A DNA stretch of 64,000 bases. It comes from Muraenolepis orangiensis (Eukaryota; Chordata; Actinopteri; Gadiformes; Muraenolepididae). Numbering within the stretch: the stretch's first letter is position 1; each line of letters starts with the position of its first letter. The stretch is taken from assembly GCA_027704905.1 (NCBI GenBank), contig CM051000.1, positions 11,097,842-11,161,841 of the forward strand. The letters are read 5' to 3'. Positions 1-12,266 of the stretch are shown here, one piece after another. Made by a program: the position numbers and the translations under genes. Below the pieces are notes generated by a model. It was not told the DNA's origin, did not search any database, and saw only the letters and a program-made list of their open reading frames with translations.

Positions 1-49
1 AACTTTTTTCTTCTTTGTTTCAGTACACAAGTGATTTTATGAAAAATGT

Positions 50-87
50 ACTATATATATATATATATATAATTATTATATATATAA
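50..87. repeat. (AT)n low-complexity tract
   Basis: Alternating AT run with a few interruptions, next to the foldback at 101-223. Confidence 0.8.
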
Positions 88-100
88 AATAGTTTAGAAA

Positions 101-137
101 ATCTAGTTAAAAGGGAATGACTTTATATTGTCATGAG

Positions 138-183
<46 letters not shown>

Positions 184-223
184 TTCTCATGACAATATGA
201 AGGATATTCCCTTTTAACTAGAT
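101..223. repeat. AT-rich inverted repeat (foldback)
   Basis: Left arm from 101 (ATCTAGTTAAAAGGGAAT) pairs with a right arm ending at 223 (ATTCCCTTTTAACTAGAT). The arms of about 45-50 bases are separated by an (AT)n centre and differ by a small insertion. Could be a foldback MITE; no convincing target-site duplication was seen. Confidence 0.75.
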
Positions 224-1932
224 CACAGTTTGTCATTTCTAACTTTTTTTCCCAGGCTTTCGCAATTCCCACAACAAGCAAAACCAGTCACGTTTTCCTC
301 CCACTCACAAATATTGTTTATCTGGCCATCCATAGACATGGTACTAAGCGCATTACAAGGAGCTGCTGTGGTGCCCTGTTGCTTTGCCTAAAGAGATGAC
401 GAGGAACTCACCAGAGCCCATGCGTACGTGGGGTTTCGCACCTTCCCTATACACTCAAGCTGTCTGTCATGTTGTTTAGCAGCGGTCCAAAAGCCACAGG
501 ACCTGTTTTAATGTGTTTTGGGCGTAGGTGTGCCACGAGGCTGTGTGAAAAGTGAGCCGTGGCCCAGCCAGTGAACGGCAGCACAATGGAGGCAGGCTGG
601 GTAAAATATGGACTGATGGATCTATTGTTTTTTTGCACTGCCTGCATGTTGCTCCAATTCTGTCAGCTTTCCCAATTACAGACATCTAATGAATGTGTCA
701 AGGTAGAGAGAATAGTTGCTTTATTATGTAAGCTTCCCAAGGCCTTTGCCTGAATCCGATATCATCGCAATCATGTTTTACATTAGCAACAATTCCCCTT
801 AGCGAGCATTTATGGCCATTTTAATGAAAGCCTTATCAGTTGCACGCTGTTGTCTGATTGTAGTCTTCTTTCTAACTAGGAATATGAACGGTTCCTATGG
901 AACCATGAATCACCCTCTATCATGTTTTATGACCTCATCAGAGTGAGATATTGACGATCAGAGAGCACGGTAGTTATTCCTTCTTTGTGTCCATTCTATG
1001 TTCTATTGATTGTTGTATGTGTTGTGGGCTGTGGGTTGTTTGCAGTGGATTTTAGAGAAGAGTTAATTGAATACGTCCATTCCTCCATTCATCTGTATGT
1101 CATTAGCCCTCTATAGACAGCAAAACCAATACCTTGTTTGCGCCATTGTGTCAGAAGGCTGGACATATAGATCATTGCCTTTGCCCTTGAAACATATAAT
1201 ATATATATAATAAAATAACCATTTTAGTATAAAATGTTTTTTATTTTAATAGACTTGCCATCCGCCTTTTTCCTTAAATATGTATTTCAACATTTAACAT
1301 ATCACCAGAGCTTTAAATCATAGATTCCTTAAAATACATATAATTCCGTGTTACACATCAATGTAATGTATTGCTCAGATGACTGTTGAAACCGAAGGCA
1401 TCAAATTAAGATACACTTGAAGTAATCCATAATCAGGATTAGGAAAGTATTGTGCTAATGGTTATCATCCCAAATGGTTGAAATAGCTATAATATTTCAC
1501 ACTTCACATACATTTTGCAGAATACAATCTTTTGAATTTTTGAATCCTAATCATGTAAACGTATCAAAAGGGACTCTTCAAATCAATAACCACAAAATAA
1601 TTGACCCAGCTCTTGTAAAGACTCTTGTAAGTTCAAAACCCAAAGTCATAGAGAGCATTTGTGCCATTGCAAAAATGTACAAGGACAGAACAAGATACAG
1701 AAAAATACGTATAGATTAAAACTGTAGATAGGTTTAAAGACAAACTCCCTTTGCTGGTATAAAGGAGCATATAGGCCTAAGTCAACCGCAAGACCGCCTT
1801 TTTTTTTTATAGACTATTGCCGATAAAAAAAGCCGACAGAAATTCAAACAATCAACGTTTTGTCACTGTGTCCGTGACCATTCTGTCCCTGTAGGTAAAC
1901 TGTCCGGGGTATAACAAGATTTTTTTGTTGCG

Positions 1933-1934
<2 letters not shown>

Positions 1935-1992
<58 letters not shown>
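1935..1992. repeat. (CT)n microsatellite
   Basis: Uninterrupted CT array in the lingo1 3' flank. If transcribed with lingo1 it would read as (AG)n in the 3'UTR. Confidence 0.95.
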
Positions 1993-1995
<3 letters not shown>

Positions 1996-2073
1996 CTGTG
2001 ATGAATAGGGCACATAATGCATGAGAGAAAAGCATCCAAGCCCAAATCCAGTTTGTCAACTGATGTGAAGTAA

Positions 2074-3921
2074 TCACATGATTTTCATGTTGAATGTCAC
2101 AGAAGGCTCATTCGGACTAGCCTCCTCTACATCCTCCTTTCGGGGCACATATTCAACTTCTATTTTTGACGATGTGTTACTCTTTCCTCGGCTCCAGAGG
2201 AAGAGAATAACGAGACAAAAGAGGACAACTCCCAGGAAAGAGATGAACCCCATTGTTGTGGCGATGATGAGAGTCTTCACGTCGAACGGGAATGTGACGG
2301 TGGCCCGGGTCACATTGCCGCTCTCGTCGTTGGGCTGATTCAAAATGAAGGCGTGGGTTTTGTTGGGTTGATGGGGCCAGTTCGGGGAGTAGCTGTGCAC
2401 AAAGAGGTGAGCGGGTCTGCTCTCATTGCCGGCCGCATTGCTGGCGACACACAGGTATGTACCGTTGTCCTTGGTCTGGGCGTAGCGGACCTCCAGTGTG
2501 CCCTCACTCGACACCGTGAGTCTCGACCCCGCTGTTTTGGTGGTCACATATTCCTTCTTGGGGGAGAGCCACATTATGACGGGGGGTGGGTCGCCCTGTG
2601 CCTGGCAGGTGAAATGGACTGTGGTGCCCTCGTCCACATGGCTTTCTTGAACCTTGTTGTCTACAATCGTTGACTTCTGGCAAGTGAAATAGTCCAACGG
2701 GAGGATGTCCGGGAAGTCTTTGAACTCTTTTCCCTGCACAGACTCGGGTGAAGCACACATGGGCTGCTGTCGGTTGAAGTTCAGCCTCCATCGACGACGG
2801 AAGACCCAGAGTAAGCGACAGTCACAGGCCAATGGGTTATCATACAGAGACAGGGTCTCCAAGTTCCCCACTGAGTGAAAGACGGACTCCTCCAGGGTGC
2901 TTAGACTGTTGCTGGACACATTGAGGACACGGAGGTGATTTAGCCCCCGGAAAGAATAGGGCTCTATGGTTGTTAATCTCCCGCCGACCAGATGAAGGGC
3001 CTGGAGCTTCTGAAGGCTGTGTAGTTGGTTCCCCTCCACAGTGTGAATGGGGTTGAAAGAGATATTGAGGAACCGGAGATGACCCAGGTGATGGATGGAT
3101 TGGTAGGGGATGGCGGAGAGATTACAGCACGTAATAGACAACGATGTGATGTTGAGCCCAAACAGGCATTTGGCGGTCATGGTGTCCAGGGCTGGCATGT
3201 GCGAGATCTCCAGCACCCTGAGGCGATACAGCCTCTTGAAGGAGTAATCTCGTATGACGCTGACGTTAAGGTGGCGCAGCCGGAGGGACAGCAGGTTGTG
3301 CAGGTGACTGAGGGCCTCGGTGGGCACGGACGCCAGATTGCAACGCTCAATGCTGAGGCTCTCGAGGTTGCTGAGGCCTTGAAAGGAACGGGGTGAGATG
3401 AAGACTAGGTCATTGTCCCCAACCTCCAGAGCCCTCAGGTTGTACAACTCTTGGAACATGTAGTCCAGAAGAATCACAATTTTGTTCTCGCTAATATCCA
3501 ACTGTGTGAGGTTATTGAGGCCTGTGAACACTCCCAGCTGAATGAGCTTCAAATGGTTGTTGCGCAGCCCGAGAGTCCGCAGGTTGGCAAGGTTGCTAAA
3601 AGCCCCTGGTTCAATGGATGAGATGATGTTTTCATTTAACTGCAGCTCTTCCAGCAGAGGGTAATTCATGAACTCTTCAGGCCCAACGCTTTTCAGACGG
3701 TTCTTGCTGATGTCCAGCAGCCTTGTCTCAATGGGAATGCCCTCCGGAAGACCTGCCAGTCTCCGTCGATGGCACACCACAGATCTCTCCTGGGCATTGC
3801 AGTCACATCGAGAGGGACACCCGGTGGTGGAGCCAGATAGGACGGTGCCCAACATCAGAACCAGGATGGGCTGCCAACACGCCACCAAATAGTTGTTACC
3901 CCCTGCCTCTCCGGTCACCAT
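2074..3921 (-). CDS. lingo1: LINGO1: leucine-rich repeat and Ig domain neuronal membrane protein (main coding exon)
   Basis: Encodes 615 residues in one uninterrupted exon, as usual for LINGO genes. In order: a hydrophobic signal peptide (about 12-34); an LRRNT cysteine cap (C35, C39, C41, C50); leucine-rich repeats (about 64-360); an LRRCT cap (C366, C368, C389, C414); one Ig domain with paired C439 and C491; a transmembrane helix (about 549-576); and a short cytoplasmic tail with the EVEYVPRK motif. N-X-S/T sites are visible at N137, N219, N257, N267, N286, N334, N486, N499, N520 and N536. The LRRCT stretch, the transmembrane segment and the C-terminal FNMK motif match LINGO1 rather than LINGO2-4. 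Known role: a neuronal and oligodendrocyte surface protein, part of the Nogo receptor/p75 complex, restraining myelination and axon growth. Teleosts carry LINGO1 duplicates; I cannot assign the paralogue. The start given is the first ATG in the exon; splicing probably adds a short N-terminus (see 3922-3933 and 15219-15224). Confidence 0.96.
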   Translation of the reverse strand: MVTGEAGGNNYLVACWQPILVLMLGTVLSGSTTGCPSRCDCNAQERSVVCHRRRLAGLPEGIPIETRLLDISKNRLKSVGPEEFMNYPLLEELQLNENIISSIEPGAFSNLANLRTLGLRNNHLKLIQLGVFTGLNNLTQLDISENKIVILLDYMFQELYNLRALEVGDNDLVFISPRSFQGLSNLESLSIERCNLASVPTEALSHLHNLLSLRLRHLNVSVIRDYSFKRLYRLRVLEISHMPALDTMTAKCLFGLNITSLSITCCNLSAIPYQSIHHLGHLRFLNISFNPIHTVEGNQLHSLQKLQALHLVGGRLTTIEPYSFRGLNHLRVLNVSSNSLSTLEESVFHSVGNLETLSLYDNPLACDCRLLWVFRRRWRLNFNRQQPMCASPESVQGKEFKDFPDILPLDYFTCQKSTIVDNKVQESHVDEGTTVHFTCQAQGDPPPVIMWLSPKKEYVTTKTAGSRLTVSSEGTLEVRYAQTKDNGTYLCVASNAAGNESRPAHLFVHSYSPNWPHQPNKTHAFILNQPNDESGNVTRATVTFPFDVKTLIIATTMGFISFLGVVLFCLVILFLWSRGKSNTSSKIEVEYVPRKEDVEEASPNEPSVTFNMKIM

Positions 3922-3960
3922 CCTGTTGCTTACCTATGAAGAAATAGAAACACAAACAAT
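3922..3960 (-). promoter_or_regulatory. lingo1: Splice acceptor and in-frame 5' extension of the lingo1 coding exon
   Basis: Read on the minus strand, a pyrimidine-rich tract ends in TTCATAG. Then come the exon bases GTAAGCAACAGG (3933 to 3922) and the ATG. Those twelve bases are open in the ATG frame and encode V-S-N-R. Mammalian LINGO1 has V-S-K-R at the matching place, just before an internal methionine, so this looks like a conserved exon boundary. AG is at 3935-3934. The exon's first bases, GTAAGC, also read as a good donor, so acceptor and donor sit back to back. Mammalian exon structure is from memory; the sequence shown here is direct. Confidence 0.75.
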
Positions 3961-5534
3961 ATTCAGGACCCTCCAGGGCAAACAGAAAGGGCCGCAGTGA
4001 TTGATTATTCAATATTAGAGATAGAATTCAATTGGATATTTTCTACTTGTGAGGCCTACAGCAAGCTCTTCTCTATAAAGCAACCAGAACATAACAGCTA
4101 ACACTAGTAATGTCCATCAATAAATCTTTCCTTTACAAAACAATTTCTACAGAGAATGAACCAATGTGCTATAACAGTGAAATACAACAACTGGGTATTC
4201 ACACTCTGCCAGACATAATCAACTTTAAAAAACCTGACTATTTTTTATATAGACATTGTTTTGAAGAATGGTTTAATTGAAACTAACGGAAACAGCTTTT
4301 TACATAAGAGAACGGCAGAACTTTACATATCCACTTCTACTGCAACTACCACTCCCTCAGTGAGGTGTCGACCTTGGGTTGATATAGAGCGGCGCTTACT
4401 GCCACGGGGTGATAAACACAGAGAAAGATTATGTCGATTTTATTTTAAGTCATTTGGATCTTCAAGCTCTACTTCCCTCATCAATCATGCAATTTGAGTT
4501 GCAGCAAAAGCTTTGGGAATATGTTTCTGGGAAAGCCATAAGCACATTTTACATGTAAAATGTAAATTTTAGCTTTGTTTTTATTGCTAAGGTGCTCTGT
4601 CTGGCGTTTGTTGTTCAATATTTGTGTTGGGTTTATTTATGTTACCCCACTCCGATTAGTGGGGTGATAAATCAGGCAATTTGATGTGCGCTGAGAAAGA
4701 GATTTTTTCAAAGGCTGTGGTTAATTTCAATGGAGGTTTGTAAATGGATACTTTAATGGACAGACTAAAGGGGATTCACTCCAAGCATACTCTGTCTGTA
4801 TCTCCATTTTGAAAACATATAATATATAATGTATAATCATGCATTCCCAGTGCCAGTATATTCTCAATTCCCTCCTTGGTGGTTGTTTTTTTTGTATCCT
4901 ATTGGCTTTCATAGTAGATCACCCTGCTATATTGCTCTGTGTGTGTCTAAAGGAGCCTCCACAGGGTTTTATGTGTGTGTTTGTGTATTGAACAGTTATG
5001 TCAGTTGAGTCCGGGGCCAAATATTAATCATGTTGTCACTGCATACATGTGGGAGCTGAATCAGCACTGTGGATGGCTCCAGCATGAAATGTGAGGCTTC
5101 CCCTTGAAATACGACGGCGGGTTATCTATGACTTCTCCAGATTATTGCAGTGCGCCTCCGCCACTGCCAATTGGCTTACATGCCACACTATACTGGTGCT
5201 CAGAAAATCATCTTACTTAGGGAAAAATTGAGGTAAAAATCTGTTATCTGTGCCAAAGAAAGACATCCCAAAAACACACTGATAAATGGAATGGAATGGT
5301 GCTGCAAGCTTGCAATGATCTTACAAAAAAAGATGTGTGTATGTGCATGTATACATATAAAACACATGAACATATGAAAATGTGCCTCTTCTTTTCACAA
5401 ATCAGCCAGATTGATCATAAGATGGATGTACCATGTAAGCCAATGATATAATATCACTATGAGGACTGTCCTCTTAATTGAAGTTGATCACATGCACTTT
5501 GAAATGGACAACCCTCTTAAATAGAGAAAGATAG

Positions 5535-5574
5535 AGGAGAAGGAGAAGAAGAAGAAGAAGAAGAAGTAGAAGAA
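5535..5574. repeat. (AAG)n trinucleotide tract
   Basis: GGAGAAG grading into repeated AAG units: a short purine-only microsatellite broken by one T. Confidence 0.8.
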
Positions 5575-6437
5575 ACAATGTTATCTAAACCCTATTACCC
5601 CCTCCACCCCCCAATCACCACCACCACTCAGTCCCTCTCTCTCATGGTAATGATCTGGGGAAGAAAGAAAGAGAGCATATCTCCTTTCTCCTATCACCAA
5701 TGCCCTTTTCTCACTGGACCTCTCAAACTGTCAGATGCCCTCCCGTGAAAGCATCCCTCTGCTTATCATTAGTCTTTTCTGGCCTTGGATCTTTCCATAG
5801 CCAGCCGTTGGTATGACAGCTTGATGCGAGGGAGAGATAGTTGTGCGCCTGTGAACCCTGTTTTGCGATAAGCCCCGAGAATGTGTGTCAACAGTGGCCG
5901 TGCAGACATGTTAGCCTTCCTATGTGCACCTTTATATATCTCTGTGCCGGCAGATTGTTATTGATGGAGCGGCATCACAGATGCTCTCTTCTAGTCTGTT
6001 TATTCAACAATGAAGCGCTACATGTGATTCACATGGGTGTGTGTGTTTGTGGGAACTGTGACCTTGAAGACACTGCGGTGCAGAGGGTGTTGCTGCCACC
6101 TTCTTGGCACCTTGGCACGTGGCCGTGGCTTGGGTCTCGCCGTGTTTGCTTGGGGTTTCTGTCGGGCGCTCCTGTTTTTCCGAACACTTTCTAAGACATG
6201 CTGCTATAGGGAGAATTGGAAGGCCATACATGACCTTTGTTGTGGATGGCATGTTAATGCCTGTGCAGGATTACGCTATATACGTAGCTTTTCTTACCCG
6301 TCTCTCCGCTGAAAGTAAGACAGGACAATGATGCTTCCTTCACCACACTGACCAAAATGTGTTGAAGTGTAGTGAACACTGAATCACTGAACATTAAAAA
6401 AATGTGCTTTGAGCTCAGAGTTCTAGGAAGAGAGAGA

Positions 6438-6457
6438 GGGGGGGGGGGGGGGGGGGG
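6438..6457. repeat. Poly-G homopolymer (20 G)
   Basis: An uninterrupted G run following a GA-rich stretch. Its length in the assembly is uncertain, because homopolymers of this size are error-prone. Confidence 0.85.
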
Positions 6458-9400
6458 TTGTCGCCATGGTTACAATCCACAGCAACTACTACTGACACGA
6501 TTTTGGGTATAGCCAACTAGAGAACATACATGTTATACATTACATTGCTTTGAGCTATATGACCTTACTCTTCACTCATTTAATTCGTTTTTCATTATGG
6601 CTTGTAATTCCCTGCTGTTGATTGGCACAGAAGAGCCTGTGGATAAATAATGACAGCTATCCATCACCTTGCAGCAAACCTTGGGACTTTTACGATTAAA
6701 TGTAATCACTAATTGTACTCCACATTATAAAAAAATGCAATAGCAGTCAACCCAGCTGGTCCTTCTCATGAGTGGTCGCAGGTCCTCTGCAGCATTTGTT
6801 GCTTTGATAGCAGAAAAAGAGTAAAGGTCCCATTTGCAGTCTAGTAAGGATGTGGTATTCCCGCATGCAAGCAAAGTGCTGTAGCACATTGAATTCGGTG
6901 TCCCTAGGGGGGACTGTCTGGCGGCTATAGAAACAAGGTCTGGAACGTCTTAAAGGGCATCAAACTGCATTGGAGGTGGGAAAAAGCGGTGTCATAGTTT
7001 GTTGATCGGGTACATTTCCCTTCAATTTCCTCCACAGTCTCCCGGGGATCAGTGAAGTACTTATCTGCGTGGGATTGAGAGGGGCCACCGTTGACAGATT
7101 CCTAACTAGGTGTCAAGACACGGGCTGAGGTGAAGGCTGTGGCAGGGCTTGTGCAGGAGAAATTACAAGGTAAATATGTGGTAAACATGTGGAAATTGGT
7201 GGAAATGCAAGAGTGTGGCTCACAGTGGAGATGGGAGAGAAGGCAATACACTAACCCTTTTTTTTTATTTTGCAAGCAGAGCATTAAGGTTTAAATAGGT
7301 AGTCTGCAGTATGCGAGGTACCCAAAGCTGTGAAACCTTGTATGTTTGGTCCAAGGTTCCAGCACCATGATGCCCCTCTGTGTTATTTCTTAGATATCAT
7401 TGCTATCGTTGTTTGCCCCAATATAAACTGCTGAGAGGGCAGTGGCAGGTGAACCACTTGTCAGCAAAGTCAATCTGCCCACTAAATGCAGCGAATGGAT
7501 TTAATGCAAAATAATTCTTTGGTAGGTCCAGAATACAGAAGCCCACCTCTAGACATTGGCAGAGCAGGGTTTGTCAAATCCTCCAACACTGTACAGACTG
7601 TAATAATGCAAGATTAAGATGCTGTGTTGGGAGTCAGTAATATCATTTTCATGGTCAATATTAGATAAGCGTGTGGGTGTGTAACAGAGAGGAACATGCA
7701 ACAAGAAAAAAAAGCTAATTTTGATGTAGGTTGTAGTCTGCGAGAGCACCTGAGAAATCCAACGGCATCTGCATTAGTTTTTTTTGCTAAATGCCTTCCA
7801 GAGGACCGTGCCGTGCTAATGCACAACAAGATACGAGATGGATGGAAAAGTATGGCTTTTCACTTTTATGCCAACATAAACATTTGAACTAATTGGCTGC
7901 GGCAGTACTGACCAGAGATTCATTCTATGAACGGTTAAGTACCGTACACAGGGTGTGGAATACAAGGGGCTGAAAGCCTCCACAGCAAAACTATTAACAA
8001 CTAAATGAACCAACAAAAGAAAATGTTGAATAAAAAAATGTATTTTAAAAGCTTACTATGTCCATTTACGTATTCATTATTAAAACTGCGCAAATATGTA
8101 TTCACAAAATTTGAATAGACTACAGAACATATTGTACTGTCATTTAAATGCCCACTTGCACTTACGTGGCAAATGGTCCGCAATCCACATGTTGAGGCGG
8201 TTTGAAGAAAAGCAACGGACTGTATTAGTGTCCGATGCCGTCATCAACAGCTGCCCAGACGGAGCTCCCTACTACGCCTTTTACTTCTCCAAATGACGGT
8301 AGGCTTATTTTAGTAACAGTGGCGAAAAAAATATAAACTTAAAAAGAAACGCTGCCACGTGGGGCCGGCTTCAGGAGCCGCTGTTGAGTCTGTGAGAGGC
8401 TTCAGCGTCACGCTGGAGCACTAGCTGGAGTTACCACAAACACGCTTCTAACTACATATCCACCGTGTGTGATGGAACACTGGTGAATACTTAAAAGCAC
8501 TCACAGCTTTAATGGAAGGTTTACTCACATACCATTAAGCAGTTATTTTCCTCCTTCTGAGATTGCATGTATTGCTCTTATTTTGCGCGCGTTAGGATAT
8601 CATGCACTACGGTGGGACGTCTACCTTTGACACGTAAACGTCGCTTTTGATGTGTACATTCCCACAAGAAAGAGCCTAACCATAGTATGAGTTGTATTGA
8701 CTGGAATAATGTCTATGCACAATTGCAAAACACACTGTGGACTGTATTTGAATGATGAAGCATACTGAATCGGTACATTTCTTAATGACAACCTGTACAT
8801 AGCGTATATTACCATAATGAAGTGGACAAAAATGTCCAATGTGGCGTTATAGACTACCGATGCTATAACCCATGCGATCACCGCTGCCAAACTAGCCATG
8901 TCTTCCATCCATAAATTAATGCTAGCAGCTGTCTAGGAAAACCCAGCCGGTGCCATTGTTTGCATGGTGCTCAAAACCACCCCTTTAGAACCGAGTCTAG
9001 GTTTCAAATGAGAAAAATAAAAACAACAACCAACACATCATTGACAACATAGGGTGTAGAAATACACATACAAACAACATGTTCTGCCACTGACCCAGCC
9101 ATCTCGCTGCGCATGACTTGAGAATGAATTGAGAATACAATATCACCTCGCTCTTCGCATCTGAGCCTATGCTAAGCCTCCTCTGTGCTGAGTCGAAGTT
9201 AACCAATGTCCGCTGCGCTATCCTCTTAACTACCTGCGTTCATCAGATGGTCTTAACATGCGTGTTTGTTGACACACTTATGTGAGCGCAGTGTGTTAAG
9301 ACTACACATCTGTCGTCCAGGTATTAACCACTTACATATCCTGAGCCAATCACACGACACAGTATTCCAATATAGTATTATATTGGCCCAACTGGGGAGC

Positions 9401-10143
9401 CACCCTAAGCTGTTGTCACTGTCTCTGCAATTTTGGAGGTAAAACGGCACTTGTGACCTTCTGCAGTATAGGCCGTACACACCTGCCCATTTATAGCCAT
9501 ATCTCCACAAACTCGTTTTAAGATTTAACCACAGAGAAAATGTTCCATCTTGGCCAAAACATGTGTGATGTGTTGTATTTATGTTTAAGCTTCAAGGGGA
9601 AAATAAAATAGAATTCAGGGCTTTTTTTGCGTTTCTTATGAATGTTTTGTCTGCCAACTCTGGGAATTTCTCCGAATTGATTTGGTTTAGCTTTTGTTGT
9701 AAGCAGACATTCAGTACTGCAGGCTGTCAAGAAAACGGACAGTTTTTTTCTTTCTTAGTCTGTTTTTTGTGTTTTTATATTGATTACAATAAACGACCCA
9801 TCAGCAGACATGGAGTGTTCTTTAAGAAGCTCTGATCGTGTACACGTTTAGCTCATGTAACACATGATGCACGTCATGCCACTCTTTGTCTGTTCCCTAT
9901 GTTATCACATTGAACTCTCACGTAAGTTCATTCATTCATTGAATTACCATTACCACCATTCCCCAAACGTGTTTGACACGAATGTCTTGTTTACCTGCCG
10001 ACAAATCATGATTCAGCTTGTGCCAAGATAATGACCTTTGATTGCAGTAGTAATGGTTTTTCTGTCACTCTAACTCACTGCTATGTCTACAGATGTACGA
10101 TTCGATTGACTTGACTTATTGTGTCTCTCTCACCTATCTCTGT

Positions 10144-10180
10144 GTCTTAGGCCATAATATTTCATATTGTGGCCTTAGAC
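10144..10180. repeat. Short hairpin (17-bp stem)
   Basis: GTCTTAGGCCATAATAT pairs with ATATTGTGGCCTTAGAC across a 3-base loop, with two mismatches. Confidence 0.75.
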
Positions 10181-12126
10181 AATATTATTTCCTGAGAAAC
10201 TATTACAAATACTATGTACCAGAATATACACAACATACTGTACAAAGAAAGAAAAGAGAGAAAAAAAAACCATTATAATAATTATATACATATATATATA
10301 TACAGGGTATATATGCAGGAATATATATAAGGCATAGGTAAAATGACTTCCTTTTCAAGCATGTGAACCTGTCCAACCTTGGCAGCCTGATCTCTGGGCA
10401 ATTCAGGGATGATTAAAGGAAGCTCAATTAACGAATGCCATTTTATTGCAAGAAAGTGCCTTACACGAGATCTTGGGAGACTGCATATGAAATTTGCCAT
10501 TTAATAATCTGATAAGATTGTATGGACAAATGCTCTTTCGAGATGCATGTCTTTTTTTATAGATATTTCTGTGGCAATTTGGTGCAATCTACAGGCAAGA
10601 TATTTTCTGTTCTGTTATTTTTTTCCCCAATTAACAATCAAAGGGTTGGCAGGCTTCCACTCTAGTCTAACAATAGTATTATGGCACTGATTATACACTC
10701 TCCTCCTGATGTGCCATTGTGCATCTGGAAACAACGATCTGCTGCACCTAAAACCCTTCTAATCTTGGTATGGTAACCTTTAATGGGGTGGAAATGTGTA
10801 TGCATAGTCAAATAAGTAAACTAGTGATAATGGGTTAGAAAAGCGACACCAAAACATCTCGTAATCCTATTTTTATACTGCCAGCCTTTTTTGGCAATCT
10901 GTGACATTTCCAATGAAACCACACCAATGCGTTATAGGTGTGTCTATTTTTAAGGTTAAGAGGCGATGAGCGAACTCAGCAGGGAGAAAGACTGCCGTGT
11001 TTACACATGACAATCTCCCAGGCAGGAAATGTGACCAGAGCTTTCTACCGATTATCATTTAAGCCGAATAGGACGCCACATGTTGCCAAGGATGTATGCT
11101 GTAACGCTGTTCCATGTTGAGTGAAACAAACGCATCGGTAGATATGAGGAAGAAACGACAAACGCACTCTGTCATCCCTCCTCTCTAAGGAGACCATCCC
11201 AAAGCACAAGTAGTACATCTGCTATCCTGCATCTATATCCACCTGCCGATACCTACGCCCGCGGAAGAACAGACGGACATGCTCCATGTTTTGGGTTTAT
11301 GCTGCCGTGTCAGCCGTGGCTCTGATACGGTCTGGTATCTCGTGTATATAGTGGGCACACAAAGCTCTCTCACCACAGAGACTGATGAAGTCATCAAGCG
11401 CCAGAAGCCCATTCTCCATCTTGCTTTTCCACCCTGTCCCGTATTTAGCGGATGGGAGGGAAGGGCGAGGCACTGTGACCTTCTGAATACACCTGAGTGT
11501 GAATGTGAGCATCTTCCTGTGAATGATGTCTCTCAGCCCTCCCGGGGGGGGCCCATCCCCAACACACACGCCTGACACCCTGGAATATATCCAGCCAGTT
11601 CGGGCTAATCAGAACCAGCCATTATGCATTTTAGACCGAAACTGTCCTTTCCAGCGGGTGAATATGTAATTACACCCAACATGATGCACTTGCCCATTTT
11701 ATTAGTGCTGTATTTTGAGGGCATGGCAAAAAAACCTATTATTTGTTTCCCATTTGTCCTGATTCGGGGCGTCCAGCAAAGTGTATCTGTCAACAAGATG
11801 GAGGATAATTATCATCCCAAATGTGGCTTTTCTTCAGAGGTGACAAAAATAAGCTGGCGTTCTCTCCAAAGGGAGAGAGACCATTACACGTTCTAGTCTC
11901 TGTGTCCCAAGAAACAACCGCTGGGTCACCATTCCCATTTCACACGTACCGGTACCACAGTTAGCCTCACTTCCTTCCTTGCCTTCATGACCCCCCCCCT
12001 GAATAAGCCTTGATAACACTTTACTTCACAGCCAGCCACCCTAACAAATCATGATTTGGCCTAATCATTCATTAAGCGTGCAGGCTAGTTGTAATAGAGT
12101 CGCCGTACTCATTAAACAACTCTACA

Positions 12127-12266
12127 GTCGTTGGTTTGTAAAACCACCAAAAGACACGATTTGAAGGTGATGTACGTGATGCTTTGACAATCCACACAAT
12201 TTTGGGATTGTCAAAGCATCGTACACCTTCAAATCCTGTCTTTAAGTGGTTTTATAAACCAACAAC
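12127..12266. mobile_element. Foldback MITE-like element flanked by CTACA
   Basis: Two arms of about 60 bases form a long hairpin: left from 12127 (GTCGTTGGTTTG), right ending at 12266 (AAACCAACAAC). They have a few mismatches, one small indel and a loop of about 14 bases. The element is flanked exactly by CTACA at 12122-12126 and 12267-12271, which looks like a 5-bp target-site duplication. No coding capacity. Superfamily not assigned. Confidence 0.65.

Larger units (their letters stand above)
1..2073 (-). other. 3' flank and probable 3'UTR of lingo1
   Basis: This lies downstream of the lingo1 stop (TGA at 2076-2074). It is AT-rich, with no coding region I can support. Minus-strand AATAAA hexamers occur at 1245-1240 and 725-720 and are possible polyadenylation signals. 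The terminal 230 bases hold an AT foldback, and a (CT)n array lies at 1935-1992. Stretches such as 770-1000 have balanced, non-repetitive composition and could be conserved non-coding sequence; that cannot be tested here. Confidence 0.45.
3961..12120. other. lingo1 intron, proximal part: no gene seen
   Basis: Mostly unique AT-rich sequence without a supportable coding region. It contains an (AAG)n patch (5535-5574), a G20 run (6438-6457) and a 37-nt hairpin (10144-10180). Non-repetitive blocks, for example 6540-6720 and 11590-11880, look like possible conserved non-coding elements, as expected near a neuronal developmental gene. That is an impression only. Confidence 0.5.

Noticed and set aside
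1474..1719. An 81-residue plus-strand frame in the lingo1 3' flank
   Set aside because: No recognisable family, AT-rich composition and no splice or promoter context; consistent with chance.
2353..2791. Open frames opposite or out of frame with lingo1 (for example 2353-2673 plus, 2504-2791 minus, 3025-3396 plus)
   Set aside because: Shadows of the lingo1 coding strand; their sequences show no protein family features.
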